DNA of 64,000 bases, taken from NCBI RefSeq assembly GCF_003033885.1, contig NZ_CP024081.1:3497350-3561349 (forward strand). Reading direction: 5' to 3'. Made by a program: the position numbers and the translations under genes. The notes below the pieces were generated by a model that was given only the letters and a program-made list of their open reading frames with translations, made no database searches and had not been told where the DNA came from. Source of the stretch: Pseudomonas rhizophila (GTDB taxonomy: Bacteria > Pseudomonadota > Gammaproteobacteria > Pseudomonadales > Pseudomonadaceae). Shown one piece after another: positions 26,640-36,362 of this stretch (position 1 is its first letter; each line of letters opens with the position of its first letter).

Positions 26640-26776
26640 CGGTCGGCGTCCTCGTCTTGAACCTGTGTCGCAGTGTATTAGGCCCTGTCGATAAATGCCT
26701 GTTTGATTTGACGCATTGGTTTGAAGGGGAGTGGGCCTGGGCTAGACTTCAACAAGCCCTCTCGATGGAGTTCCCG

Positions 26777-27739
26777 ATGCCTGCGCCAGGTAAACCGGAT
26801 AACGAAGCCGTTCGCCTCAAGAATCTGCACTCGCTCAAGCTGCTCGACACCGCGCCCGAGGAGCGCTTCGACCGCCTGACTCGCCTTGCCCGGCGTTTGT
26901 TCGATGTGCCCATTGCGCTGGTGTCGCTGGTGGATGCCAACCGTCAGTGGTTCAAGTCCAACGCGGGCCTGGACGCCAGTGAGTCCGGACGCGACGTTTC
27001 ATTTTGTGCACACGCCATTTTGCAGGATCAGATTCTGGAGGTTTGCGACGCGGAGCAGGACGAGCGGTTTCGCGACAACCCGTTTGTCACCGATAAACCC
27101 GGCATTCGTTTCTACGCCGGGCAGCCGTTGGCACTGGATGACGGCAGCAAGCTTGGAACCCTGTGCTTGCTGGACACCAAGCCGCGCAAGCTCAATGACG
27201 AAGAACGCGAACTGCTGCGCGACTTGGCCAGCATGGCCGAGCAGGAAATGATTGCTGTGCAGATGGCGAGCATGGACGAACTGACCTTGCTGTCCAATCG
27301 ACGTGGTTTCAAGACGTTGGCCCAGCATGCGCTGAGCGTTTGCGAGCGCCTGTCGCGTCCGGCAACACTGCTGTTCTTCGACCTCAACGAATTCAAGCTC
27401 ATCAACGACCGCTTCGGACACGCCGAGGGCGATACGGCACTAAAAACGTTTGCCGACGTGCTACGCATCGCCTTTCGCGAAAGTGATGTGATCGGTCGTT
27501 TGGGTGGCGATGAGTTCGTGGCGCTGCTCACCGGCTCTGCCCATGTCGAAACCTCGGCGATCATGGCGCGACTCAGGGAAATCCTTGATGAGCGCAATGC
27601 GATGTTGCAGCGTGGCTATGACATCCGTTTCAGCGTGGGCCAGATCGACTATGACCCGAAGCGTCATCAGTCCATCGACAGCCTTTTGGCGGATGCTGAT
27701 GATGCGATGTACATTCAAAAACAGGCTGGTTCGCGCTGA
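26777..27739 (+). CDS. GAF-GGDEF diguanylate cyclase
   Basis: 320-aa soluble c-di-GMP synthase. The N-terminal GAF domain (~25-160) contains CAHAIL and the FYAGQPL motif. The GGDEF domain (~165-320) has an intact active site GGDEF (243-247) and an RxxD inhibitory site RESD (234-237) five residues before it, so it should be active and product-inhibited. ATG 26777 is preferred to ATG 26765 because GGAG lies 6 nt upstream. No EAL domain or transmembrane segment. Confidence 0.93.
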   Translation: MPAPGKPDNEAVRLKNLHSLKLLDTAPEERFDRLTRLARRLFDVPIALVSLVDANRQWFKSNAGLDASESGRDVSFCAHAILQDQILEVCDAEQDERFRDNPFVTDKPGIRFYAGQPLALDDGSKLGTLCLLDTKPRKLNDEERELLRDLASMAEQEMIAVQMASMDELTLLSNRRGFKTLAQHALSVCERLSRPATLLFFDLNEFKLINDRFGHAEGDTALKTFADVLRIAFRESDVIGRLGGDEFVALLTGSAHVETSAIMARLREILDERNAMLQRGYDIRFSVGQIDYDPKRHQSIDSLLADADDAMYIQKQAGSR

Positions 27740-27778
27740 CGGCCTCACATCAAGCCCTTATGTGTGCAGGTCCATCGT

Positions 27779-27870
27779 CATCGCGAGCAGGCTCGCTCCC
27801 ACAGGGGATTTGCGGTTTGCCCGAAGTCTATGAGCAACTCGGAAAATGTGGGAGCGAGCCTGCTCGCGAT
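27779..27870. repeat. REP pair
   Basis: A minus-oriented (27779-27803) and a plus-oriented (27847-27870) copy of the standard REP, between the cyclase gene and the fabI terminator. The spacer differs from that of the 20954 pair. Confidence 0.9.
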
Positions 27871-27928
27871 AGCGGTGGCCCATTCAACACGAATGCAAGC
27901 TGACCCGCCGCCATGACCAGAGCGGAAT

Positions 27929-27970
27929 AAAAAACGCCGCTTGTCCCTTTTCAGGACAAGCGGCGTTTTT
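27929..27970 (-). terminator. Rho-independent terminator of the npp-fabI operon
   Basis: Stem ACGCCGCTTGTCC / GGACAAGCGGCGT with A-run and T-run flanks, 24 bp after the fabI stop. It could also act on rightward transcripts. Confidence 0.92.
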
Positions 27971-27993
27971 ACGCAGCGGATGTGACGTGAAGA

Positions 27994-28788
27994 TTACTCT
28001 TCGATGTTACCCATGGCGGTGGTGTTGAAGCCGCCGTCCACGTACATGATTTCACCGCTGATGCCCGAGGCCAGGTCCGAGCACAGGAAGGCGCCGGCGT
28101 TGCCGACTTCCTCGATGGTGACGTTGCGACGCAGCGGGGTCTGCGCTTCGTTGGCGGCCAGCATTTTGCGGAAGTTCTTGATGCCGGAAGCGGCGAGGGT
28201 ACGGATTGGACCGGCCGATACGCAGTTGACGCGGGTGCCATCCGGGCCCAGGGAGCCGGCCAGGTAACGCACGCCTGCTTCCAGGGAAGCCTTGGCCATA
28301 CCCATCACGTTGTAGTTCGGCATGGTGCGCTCGGCGCCCAGGTACGACAGGGTCAGCAAGCTGCCGTTGCGGCCTTTCATCATTTCACGACCGGCTTTGG
28401 CCAGGGCCACAAAGCTGTAGGCGCTGATGTCGTGGGCAATGCGGAAGCCTTCGCGGGTGGTGGCTTCGGTGAAGTCGCCGTCCAGTTGATCGCCCGGGGC
28501 GAAGCCCACGGAGTGCACGATGCAGTCCAGGCCGTCCCACTTCTTGCTCAGTTCTTCGAAAACCTTGGCGATTTCTTCATCGCTGGCCACGTCGCACGGG
28601 AAGCACAGCTCAGGGCTCGAGCCCCAGCCTTGTGCGAACTCTTCGACGCGACCCTTGAGTTTGTCGTTCTGATAAGTGAAGGCAAGCTCAGCGCCCTCGC
28701 GATGCATGGCGGCGGCGATGCCGGATGCGATGGACAGCTTGCTGGCGACACCGACGATCAGTACGCGCTTACCGGCGAGAAAACCCAT
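27994..28788 (-). CDS. fabI: Enoyl-[acyl-carrier-protein] reductase (NADH)
   Basis: 264-aa short-chain dehydrogenase family enzyme that reduces trans-2-enoyl-ACP in the last step of fatty-acid elongation. The catalytic residues fit FabI numbering shifted by +3: Tyr149 (LSYLGAERT), Tyr159 and Lys166 ([10 protein letters not shown]). The N-terminal [14 protein letters not shown] is the FabI form of the cofactor loop. ATG 28788 gives the standard start and has GAGGAGC upstream. It starts 19 bp after the double-ATPase gene, probably as the last operon member. Confidence 0.97.
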   Translation of the reverse strand: MGFLAGKRVLIVGVASKLSIASGIAAAMHREGAELAFTYQNDKLKGRVEEFAQGWGSSPELCFPCDVASDEEIAKVFEELSKKWDGLDCIVHSVGFAPGDQLDGDFTEATTREGFRIAHDISAYSFVALAKAGREMMKGRNGSLLTLSYLGAERTMPNYNVMGMAKASLEAGVRYLAGSLGPDGTRVNCVSAGPIRTLAASGIKNFRKMLAANEAQTPLRRNVTIEEVGNAGAFLCSDLASGISGEIMYVDGGFNTTAMGNIEE

Positions 28789-28807
28789 GTGTTGCTCCTC
28801 TTTCAGG

Positions 28808-30418
28808 TTATTCGGCAGTTGTTGGGGCCAGGAAAGCGGCCTCCAGCAACTGCTGTGTATAGGGGTGTTGCGGCGCGGCGAATATGCTGCGGGCATCACC
28901 TTGTTCGACCACTTGGCCATGCTTGACCACCATCAACTGGTGGCTCAGCGCTTTGACGACAGCCAGGTCATGGCTGATAAACAGGTACGTCAGGTTGTAC
29001 TTGGTTTGCAGCGACCGCAACAGCTCCACCACCTGGCGTTGCACGGTACGGTCCAGGGCCGACGTCGGTTCATCCAGCAGAATCAACGCCGGCTTGAGCA
29101 CCAGGGCCCGGGCAATGGCGATACGCTGCCGCTGCCCTCCGGAAAATTCATGGGGGTAGCGGTTCCGAGTCTCCGGATCCAGGCCTACCTCCTTCAATGC
29201 CGCGATTATCGCTTGTTCCTGCTCGGCTGCGGTGCCGATCTTGTGGATCCGCAGGCCTTCGCCGACGATCTGGCTTACACACATCCGTGGGCTCAGGCTG
29301 CCGAACGGGTCCTGAAACACCACTTGCATCTCCCGGCGCAGTGGCCGGACCTGTTGCTGCGACAGGCAGTCCAGCTGCTTGCCTTCAAAGCGGATCCCCC
29401 CCTGGCTGCCGATCAACCGCAAGATCGCCAGCCCCAGGGTGGACTTGCCGGAGCCGCTTTCGCCAACGATACCCAGGGTCTGGCCCTGGGGCAGGCTGAA
29501 GCGGATACCGTCCACGGCCTTGATGTAGTCCACCGTGCGTTTGAACAGGCCTTTCTTGATCGGGAACCAGACTTTCAGGTCCTCGACCTGCAACAGCGGC
29601 GGGCCGACCACGTTGGTCGCCGGGTTGCCGCTGGGCTCGGCGGCCAGCAGTTCCCGAGTGTACGGATGCTGCGGCGCGCGGAACAGCTCTTCGCACGATG
29701 CCTGTTCGACGATGCAACCGCGCTGCATGACACATACGCGATGAGCAATTCTTCGCACCAGGTTCAAATCGTGGCTGATCAACAGCAGCGACATACCCAG
29801 CCGCGCCTGCAAATCCTTGAGCAATTCGAGGATTTTCAGCTGGACGGTGACGTCCAGTGCCGTGGTCGGTTCGTCGGCAATCAGCAGCTCTGGTTCGTTG
29901 GCCAGGGCCATGGCGATCATCACTCGCTGGCGCTGGCCACCGGACAGTTCGTGGGGCAGGGCCTTGAGGCGCTTGTGCGGCTCGGGGATGCCCACCAGTT
30001 CCAGCAACTCCAAGGTGCGACGGGTAGCGACCTTACCGGACAGCCCCTTGTGAATGCCCAGCACTTCATTGATCTGCTTCTCGATGCAATGCAGCGGATT
30101 GAGGGACGTCATCGGCTCCTGAAAGATCATCGCGATCCGGTTACCCCGGATGTGGCGGATAGTCTTTTCTTTCAACCCGAGCAAATCCTGGCCGGCGTAC
30201 TGGATGGTCCCGCTTGGATGGTGGGCCAACGGGTAGGGCAGCAACCGCAGGATTGAGTGGGCGGTCACCGACTTGCCTGAGCCGCTTTCGCCGACCAGGG
30301 CCATGGTTTCGCCACGCTTGATGTCAAAACTGACGCCTTCGACCACCCGTTGCCGACGTTCGCCGACGATGAACTCCACGGCCAAGTCGCGCACTTCGAT
30401 CAGATTGTCCTGATTCAT
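28808..30418 (-). CDS. nppD: Peptide ABC transporter, double ATP-binding protein (NppD/YejF-like)
   Basis: 536-aa fused ATPase energising the NppBC permeases. Two complete ABC domains are seen, each with Walker A (GESGSGKS), signature ([16 protein letters not shown]), Walker B (LLIADEP, LILLDEP) and the switch His (ISHD). A typical oligopeptide/nickel C-terminal extension follows each ([16 protein letters not shown]). One base separates it from nppC. In P. aeruginosa the equivalent NppA1A2BCD system takes up peptidyl-nucleoside antibiotics and peptides. Confidence 0.92.
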   Translation of the reverse strand: MNQDNLIEVRDLAVEFIVGERRQRVVEGVSFDIKRGETMALVGESGSGKSVTAHSILRLLPYPLAHHPSGTIQYAGQDLLGLKEKTIRHIRGNRIAMIFQEPMTSLNPLHCIEKQINEVLGIHKGLSGKVATRRTLELLELVGIPEPHKRLKALPHELSGGQRQRVMIAMALANEPELLIADEPTTALDVTVQLKILELLKDLQARLGMSLLLISHDLNLVRRIAHRVCVMQRGCIVEQASCEELFRAPQHPYTRELLAAEPSGNPATNVVGPPLLQVEDLKVWFPIKKGLFKRTVDYIKAVDGIRFSLPQGQTLGIVGESGSGKSTLGLAILRLIGSQGGIRFEGKQLDCLSQQQVRPLRREMQVVFQDPFGSLSPRMCVSQIVGEGLRIHKIGTAAEQEQAIIAALKEVGLDPETRNRYPHEFSGGQRQRIAIARALVLKPALILLDEPTSALDRTVQRQVVELLRSLQTKYNLTYLFISHDLAVVKALSHQLMVVKHGQVVEQGDARSIFAAPQHPYTQQLLEAAFLAPTTAE

Positions 30419-30419
30419 T

Positions 30420-31439
30420 TCATTTCCTCGGATCGAAGGCATCGCGAGCTGACTCGCCGATGAACACCAGCAGGCTCAGCATGATCGCCAGTACGGCGAA
30501 CGCGCTGATGCCAAGCCACGGCGCCTGCAGGTTGGATTTGCCTTGGGCCACCAGTTCACCCAGGGACGGAGCGCCCGGAGGCAAGCCAAACCCGAGGAAA
30601 TCCAGGGCCGTGAGGGTGCCGATGGCCCCGGTGAGAATGAACGGCATGAACGTCATGGTCGAGACCATGGCGTTGGGCAGGATGTGGCGGAACATGATCG
30701 CGCCGTTCTGCATGCCTAATGCCCGCGCGGCACGCACGTATTCCAGGTTGCGCCCGCGCAGGAACTCGGCGCGGACCACGTCCACCAGGCTCATCCAGGA
30801 GAACAGCAGCATGATGCCCAGCAACCACCAGAAGTTCGGCTGCACGAAGCTGGCCAGGATGATCAACAGGTAAAGCACCGGCAGCCCCGACCAGATCTCC
30901 AGGAAACGCTGGCCGGCCAGGTCGACCCATCCGCCGTAAAAGCCCTGCAAGGCGCCGGCGATCACGCCGATGATCGAGCTGAGGAGGGTCAGTGTCAGAG
31001 CGAACAGCACCGAAACACGGAAACCATAGATCACCCGGGCCAGCACATCGCGGCCCTGGTCGTCGGTGCCCAGCCAGTTGACCGAGGAGGGCGGTGCCGG
31101 GGCGGGGACCTTCAGGTCGTAATTGATGCTCTGGTAGCTGAACGGGATCGGTGCCCACAGCACCCACGCGTCCTTGGCGGCCAGCAGTTCGCGGATGTAT
31201 GGGCTCTTGTAGTTGGCTTCCAGCGGAAATTCGCCGCCGAACGTGGTTTCCGGGTAGCGCTTGAGTGCCGGGAAGTACCAGCCGTCGTCGTAGTGCACCA
31301 CCAGCGGCTTGTCATTGGCGATCAACTCGGCGCCCAGGCTGAGCCCGAACAGGATCAGGAACAGCCACAGCGACCACCAGCCACGCTTATTGGCCTTGAA
31401 CAATTCGAAACGGCGGCGATTGAGGGGGGACAGGTTCAT
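30420..31439 (-). CDS. nppC: Peptide ABC transporter permease (NppC/YejE-like)
   Basis: 339-aa inner-membrane permease of the DppC/YejE type, with an N-terminal helix, a periplasmic loop containing the YejE-typical insertion (~50-120) and five further helices. The permease EAA loop is EYVRAARALGMQNG. The LGTDDQGRDVLARVIYG segment is diagnostic. ATG 31439 is chosen, one base after the nppB stop. Its stop is one base before the nppD start, a tightly packed operon. Confidence 0.92.
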   Translation of the reverse strand: MNLSPLNRRRFELFKANKRGWWSLWLFLILFGLSLGAELIANDKPLVVHYDDGWYFPALKRYPETTFGGEFPLEANYKSPYIRELLAAKDAWVLWAPIPFSYQSINYDLKVPAPAPPSSVNWLGTDDQGRDVLARVIYGFRVSVLFALTLTLLSSIIGVIAGALQGFYGGWVDLAGQRFLEIWSGLPVLYLLIILASFVQPNFWWLLGIMLLFSWMSLVDVVRAEFLRGRNLEYVRAARALGMQNGAIMFRHILPNAMVSTMTFMPFILTGAIGTLTALDFLGFGLPPGAPSLGELVAQGKSNLQAPWLGISAFAVLAIMLSLLVFIGESARDAFDPRK

Positions 31440-31440
31440 C

Positions 31441-32514
31441 TCAATGCTCCCGGCTTTCGAAGTCGATGCGTGGATCGACAAAGGTGTAGGTCAGGTCACC
31501 GATCAGTTTCACCACCAGCCCCAGCAAGGTGAAGATGAACAGGGTGCCGAAGACCACCGGGTAGTCACGGTTGATTGCCGCCTCGAAACTCATCAAACCG
31601 AGGCCATCAAGGGAAAAAATAACCTCTACCAGCAACGAGCCGGTGAAGAAGATTCCGATGAACGCCGAAGGGAAGCCGGCAATCACCAGCAGCATGGCGT
31701 TGCGGAACACATGACCATAGAGCACCCGATTGCGGGTCAGGCCCTTGGCCTTGGCGGTGACCACGTACTGCTTGTTGATTTCATCGAGGAAGCTGTTCTT
31801 GGTCAGCAGGGTCATGGTGGCAAAGTTGCCGATCACCAGGGCCGTCACGGGCAAGGCCAGGTGCCAGAAATAGTCGAGGATCTTGCCGCCCATGCTCAGT
31901 TCGTCGAAATCGTTGGACGTCAGCCCCCGTAGCGGGAACCAGTTGAAATAGCTGCCGCCGGCAAACACCACGATCAGCAGGATGGCGAACAGGAACGCCG
32001 GGATGGCATAGCCGACGATGATCGCCGAACTCGTCCAGACGTCGAAATGACTGCCATGCCGCGTCGCCTTGGCGATCCCCAGCGGGATCGACACCAGGTA
32101 CATGATCAGCGTACTCCACAGCCCTAGCGAGATGGAGACCGGCATTTTTTCCTTGATCAGGTCGATGACCTTGGCGTCTCGGAAAAAACTGTCACCGAAA
32201 TCCAGGCGAGCGTAATTCTTGATCATGATCCACAGGCGTTCCGGCGCCGACTTGTCGAAGCCGTACATGCGCTCGATTTCCTTGACCAGCGCCGGGTCCA
32301 GCCCCTGAGCGCCGCGATAGGCGGAGCCGGCCACCGACACTTCGGCACCGCCACCGGCAATGCGGCTGGTGGCGCCTTCGAAACCTTCGAGTTTGGCGAT
32401 CATCTGCTCCACCGGCCCGCCGGGCGCGGCCTGGATGATCACGAAGTTGATCAGCAGGATGCCAAACAGGGTCGGGATGATGAGCAATAGACGCCGAAAG
32501 ATATAAGCCAGCAT
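31441..32514 (-). CDS. nppB: Peptide ABC transporter permease (NppB/YejB-like)
   Basis: 357-aa DppB/YejB-type permease. The N-terminus [21 protein letters not shown] forms helix 1, a periplasmic stretch (~30-110) follows, then the helical core. The EAA-like loop is [24 protein letters not shown], split across the cytoplasmic side. Together with NppC it forms the channel. Three bases separate it from the nppA2 stop. Confidence 0.92.
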   Translation of the reverse strand: MLAYIFRRLLLIIPTLFGILLINFVIIQAAPGGPVEQMIAKLEGFEGATSRIAGGGAEVSVAGSAYRGAQGLDPALVKEIERMYGFDKSAPERLWIMIKNYARLDFGDSFFRDAKVIDLIKEKMPVSISLGLWSTLIMYLVSIPLGIAKATRHGSHFDVWTSSAIIVGYAIPAFLFAILLIVVFAGGSYFNWFPLRGLTSNDFDELSMGGKILDYFWHLALPVTALVIGNFATMTLLTKNSFLDEINKQYVVTAKAKGLTRNRVLYGHVFRNAMLLVIAGFPSAFIGIFFTGSLLVEVIFSLDGLGLMSFEAAINRDYPVVFGTLFIFTLLGLVVKLIGDLTYTFVDPRIDFESREH

Positions 32515-32517
32515 CGG

Positions 32518-34371
32518 TTACTCCACACTCGCCGGGGCGACGATTTTTTGCTCGATGACCTGTTTTTCCACCTCGATGGAAGGCTTGACGTCTGGCTTGA
32601 CCCACCATGTGGTGGTGCCGATGTCGTAGGTCGGGGTGATTTTTGGATGGCCGATGTGGTTCCAGTAGGCTACGCGCCAGGTCTTGATGTGCCAGTTGGG
32701 GATCACGTAGTAGCCCCATTGCAACACCCGGTCCAGCGCCCGGGCGTGGGCCACCAGGCTCTTGCGTGAGTCGGCGTTGATCAGTTGCTCCACCAGTTGG
32801 TCGACGGCGGGGTCCTTCAGGCCCATGGTGTTGCGGCTGCCGGGATTATCGGCGGCGGCCGACATCCAGAACTCGCGCTGTTCGTTACCCGGCGAGCTGG
32901 ACTGCGGGAAGCTGCCCACGATCAGGTCGAAATCCCGCGAGCGCACGCGATTGATGTATTGGGACACGTCGACCCGGCGGATCACCAGTTCGATGCCCAG
33001 GTCACTGAGGTTACGCTTGAACGGCAGCAGCACCCGCTCGAATTCGGTCTGGGCCAGCAGGAACTCCAGCACCACGGGTTTGCCCTGGGCATCGACCATC
33101 TTGTCGTCGACGATGCGCCAGCCGGCCTCTTGCAGCAATTGATAGGCCTTGCGCTGCTGGTCACGAATCATGCCGCTGCCGTCGCATACCGAAGGCTGGA
33201 AGGCCTGGGTGAACACCTGCTCGGGGATCTTGCCACGCAACGGCTCGAGGATCTTCAGCTCGTCTTCGCCGGGCAGGCCGGTGGCGGCCATCTCCGAGTT
33301 TTCGAAATAACTGCGGGTGCGGGCGTAGGCACCGTGGAACAGTTGTTTGTTGGTCCATTCGAAGTCCAGCAGCAGGCTCAAGGCCTTGCGCACCCGCACG
33401 TCCTGGAAGACCGGGCGGCGCAAGTTGTAGACAAAGCCCTGCATGCCGGTGGGGTTGCCGTTGGGGATCTGTTCCTTGATCAGCCGGCCTTCGGTCACGG
33501 CCGGGATGTTGTAGGCGTTGGCCCAGTTCTTGGCAGCCATTTCCAGCCAGAAATCGAACTGCCCGGCCTTCAGTGCCTCGACCGCCACGGTGTTGTCGCG
33601 ATAGTAGTCGGTGGTCAGCACGTCGAAGTTGTAGAAGCCGCGGTTGACCGGCAGGTCCTTGCCCCAATAGTCCTTCACGCGTTCATAGCGAATCGAACGG
33701 CCAGCCTTCACTTCGGCGACCTTATACGGACCGCTGCCGAGGGGGATCTCCAGGTTGCCCTTGTTGAATTCGCGCCCGGCCCACCAATGCTTGGGCAATA
33801 CCGGCAGTTGGCCGAGGATCAGCGGCAATTCGCGGTTATTGGTGTGCTTGAACTTGAACAGCACCTTGAGCGGTTCTTCGGCGATGACTTCGGCCACGTC
33901 GTTGTAATAACCGCGGAACATCGGAGCGCCGTCCTTGGTCAAGGTCTGGAAGCTGAACACCACGTCCTCGGCGCGTACGGGATGGCCGTCGTTGAAGCGG
34001 GCTTCGGGCCGCAGGTAAAAGCGCACCCAGGCATTGTCCGGGGCCTTCTCGATTTTTTCGGCGATCAGGCCATATTCGGTGAAGGGTTCGTCCAGGCCTT
34101 GTTTGGCCAGGGTGTCGTAGATCAGGCCGATGTCATCGGCGGGGACGCCCTTGCTGATAAAAGGGTTGAGGCTGTCGAAGCCACCAAACCCGCCCTGACG
34201 AAAAATCCCGCCCTTGGGGGCGTCAGGGTTCACATAATCGAAATGCTTGAAGTCGGCCGGATATTTCGGCGGCTCGTTGTACAAGGTCAAGGCGTGCTGC
34301 GGTGCGGCACAGGCCAGTCCGGCGAACAACAGGCCGCTGGCCTGCAGGAGCAGGGCGCGTAAAGGCTTCAT
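32518..34371 (-). CDS. nppA2: Periplasmic peptide-binding protein, second copy (NppA2-like)
   Basis: 617-aa SBP_bac_5 family solute-binding protein with a signal peptide (~1-22, ending in ACAAPQHA). Family blocks include FRQGGFGGFDSLNPF, EARFNDGHPVRAEDVVFSF and YWGKDLPVNRGFYNFD. The protein is clearly related along its length to the product of the preceding gene. ATG 34371 overlaps that gene's stop by 4 bp. Being next to nppB, it is probably a main binding partner. Confidence 0.9.
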   Translation of the reverse strand: MKPLRALLLQASGLLFAGLACAAPQHALTLYNEPPKYPADFKHFDYVNPDAPKGGIFRQGGFGGFDSLNPFISKGVPADDIGLIYDTLAKQGLDEPFTEYGLIAEKIEKAPDNAWVRFYLRPEARFNDGHPVRAEDVVFSFQTLTKDGAPMFRGYYNDVAEVIAEEPLKVLFKFKHTNNRELPLILGQLPVLPKHWWAGREFNKGNLEIPLGSGPYKVAEVKAGRSIRYERVKDYWGKDLPVNRGFYNFDVLTTDYYRDNTVAVEALKAGQFDFWLEMAAKNWANAYNIPAVTEGRLIKEQIPNGNPTGMQGFVYNLRRPVFQDVRVRKALSLLLDFEWTNKQLFHGAYARTRSYFENSEMAATGLPGEDELKILEPLRGKIPEQVFTQAFQPSVCDGSGMIRDQQRKAYQLLQEAGWRIVDDKMVDAQGKPVVLEFLLAQTEFERVLLPFKRNLSDLGIELVIRRVDVSQYINRVRSRDFDLIVGSFPQSSSPGNEQREFWMSAAADNPGSRNTMGLKDPAVDQLVEQLINADSRKSLVAHARALDRVLQWGYYVIPNWHIKTWRVAYWNHIGHPKITPTYDIGTTTWWVKPDVKPSIEVEKQVIEQKIVAPASVE

Positions 34372-36200
34372 TGATCTTTCTCCGAAGATTTCAGCCACCA
34401 TGCGCTCAAACCCAGGGTGTAGGGCGGCGTAGTGACAAAGGCAAACCGGTTACGGTAGGCCAGGCGATGATAATTGAGATACCAGTTAGGGATGCAGTAG
34501 TGCTGCCACAGCAGCACACGGTCCAGGGCTTTGCCGGCGGCGACCTGTTCGTCACGGGTGCGGGCAGACAGGAGCTTTTCCAGCAGGTGATCGACCACCG
34601 GGTTGTTGATGCCGGCGTAGTTCTTGCTGCCCTTGACCCCCGCCTGGCTGGAATGGAAGTACTGCCATTGCTCAAGACCCGGGCTGAGGGTTTGCCCCAG
34701 GGTTAGCAGGATCATGTCGAAGTCGAACTGGTCCAGACGCTGCTTGTATTGAGCGCGATCCACCGTACGCAGGCGGGCCTGGATGCCGATGCTGGCGAGG
34801 TTTTCCACGTAGGGCTGCAGGATGCGCTCCAGGTTCGGGTTCACCAGCAGGATCTCGAAGCGCAGGGGCTGGCTGTCGGCGTTGAGCAGGCGCTGGCCGT
34901 GGATGGTCCACCCGGCTTCCTTCAGCAATCCCAGGGCTTTGCGCAGGGTTTCCCGGGGGATGCCCCGCCCGTCGGTTTTGGGCAGGCTGAAGGGTTGGGT
35001 GAACAATGCGGGCGGTAGTTGTTCCCGGTACGGCTTGAGCAGCAGCCATTCGTGGCCCACCGGAAGACCGCTGGCGGAGAATTCACTGTTGGGGTAGTAG
35101 CTGAGGGTGCGCTTGTAGGCACCGCTGAAGAGCGTGCGGTTGGTCCACTCGAAGTCGAACATTAGCCCCAGGGCTTCACGAACCTTGACCTGGGCGAACG
35201 TGCTGCGCCGGGTATTCATGAACAGACCCTGGGTCTGGGTCGGGATCTGGTGAGCAATCTGCGCCTTGATCACCTCGCCGCGATTGACCGCCGGGAACCG
35301 GTAGCCGTTGGCCCAGTTTTTGGCCTGGTGTTCAATGTAGATGTCGAATTCCCCGGCCTTGAAGGCTTCAAAAGCCACTTCACTGTCGCGGTAGAACTCC
35401 ACGTCCATCCGGTCATAGTTGTATTTGCCGCGATTGACCGGCAGGTCCTTGCCCCAGTAATTCTTGACCCGCTCAAACACCAACTGGCGACCAGGCTGCA
35501 CTTTGGTAATCCGGTAAGGGCCGCTGCCCAAGGGCGGTTCGAAGGTGGTGGCCTTGAAGTCGCGGTCTTTCCAGTAATGCTGGGGCAGCACCGGTAACTC
35601 ACCCAGGCGCAGGATCAGCAGCGGGTTGCCCGTACGCTTGAACACAAAGCGGATTTTCAGCGGGTTGAGGATGTCGACCCGTAGCACTTCCTGAAGGTTG
35701 GTGCGGTACTGCGGATGACCTTCCTTGAGCAGCGTTCTGTAGGAGAACGCCACGTCATAGGCGGTAATCGGCACGCCGTCGTGAAAACGGGCTTCGGGTC
35801 TGAGGTTAAACACCACCCAACTGCGGTCTTCGCTGTATTCCACTGACCGGGCGATCAGGCCATAGCTCGACGTCGGCTCGTCGCCGGAAGGCGCATACTG
35901 ACCGGTGCCAACCATCAGCGGTTCGTTCAACTCGTTGATGCCGTATTGCAAGAAGTTGGGCGTCGAAACCGGGCTGCTGCCCTTGAAAGTGTAGGGATTG
36001 AGCGTATCGAAGGTGCCAAATGCCATGACCCGCAAGATACCGCCCTTGGGCGCTTGCGGGTTGACCCAGTCGAAGTGGGTGAATCTGGCCGGGTACTTGA
36101 GCGTGCCGAACTGCGCATAACCATGGCTTTCGCTAATGGTTGCGCCGGCGGGAGAGCTCAAGGCCAGGCTGATCAGGAGCAGGAGGAGGGGACGTATCAA
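34368..36200 (-). CDS. nppA1: Periplasmic peptide-binding protein, first copy (NppA1-like)
   Basis: 610-aa SBP_bac_5 protein with signal peptide ~1-20 (LLLLISLALSSPAGA). It shares YWGKDLPVNRGKYNYD, EARFHDGVP and the WTNRTLFSGAYKRTLSY block with NppA2. No ATG is available near the expected N-terminus, and TTG 36200 gives a proper signal peptide. It is first of the five transporter genes. Two binding proteins per permease is the known Npp arrangement and broadens substrate range. Confidence 0.9.
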   Translation of the reverse strand: MIRPLLLLLISLALSSPAGATISESHGYAQFGTLKYPARFTHFDWVNPQAPKGGILRVMAFGTFDTLNPYTFKGSSPVSTPNFLQYGINELNEPLMVGTGQYAPSGDEPTSSYGLIARSVEYSEDRSWVVFNLRPEARFHDGVPITAYDVAFSYRTLLKEGHPQYRTNLQEVLRVDILNPLKIRFVFKRTGNPLLILRLGELPVLPQHYWKDRDFKATTFEPPLGSGPYRITKVQPGRQLVFERVKNYWGKDLPVNRGKYNYDRMDVEFYRDSEVAFEAFKAGEFDIYIEHQAKNWANGYRFPAVNRGEVIKAQIAHQIPTQTQGLFMNTRRSTFAQVKVREALGLMFDFEWTNRTLFSGAYKRTLSYYPNSEFSASGLPVGHEWLLLKPYREQLPPALFTQPFSLPKTDGRGIPRETLRKALGLLKEAGWTIHGQRLLNADSQPLRFEILLVNPNLERILQPYVENLASIGIQARLRTVDRAQYKQRLDQFDFDMILLTLGQTLSPGLEQWQYFHSSQAGVKGSKNYAGINNPVVDHLLEKLLSARTRDEQVAAGKALDRVLLWQHYCIPNWYLNYHRLAYRNRFAFVTTPPYTLGLSAWWLKSSEKDQ

Positions 36201-36306
36201 GTCTGAGATCCGATCCAGGCGGCTTGGGCTTTATGGCCCGTACAGTAACAGCTTGTATCGGCAGGAAAAAGGCGGGAGCCGAAAGCTTCAGGGATTACCC
36301 GAAACC

Positions 36307-36347
36307 GTGGCGAGGGAGCTTGCTCCCGCTGGGCTGCGAAGCAGCCC
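36307..36347. repeat. Single REP-type hairpin element
   Basis: One GTGGCGAGGGAGCTTGCTCCCGCTGG unit followed by a GGGCTGCGAAGCAGCCC hairpin, just after the mltD stop and upstream of nppA1. It may end the mltD transcript. Confidence 0.75.
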
Positions 36348-36362
36348 TCTCTTCAGTCAGGC

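Noticed and set aside
34371..36200. Treating the two binding-protein genes as a recent duplication or assembly error
   Set aside because: They differ widely in sequence along their length and each has its own signal peptide; two binding proteins are the known Npp arrangement.
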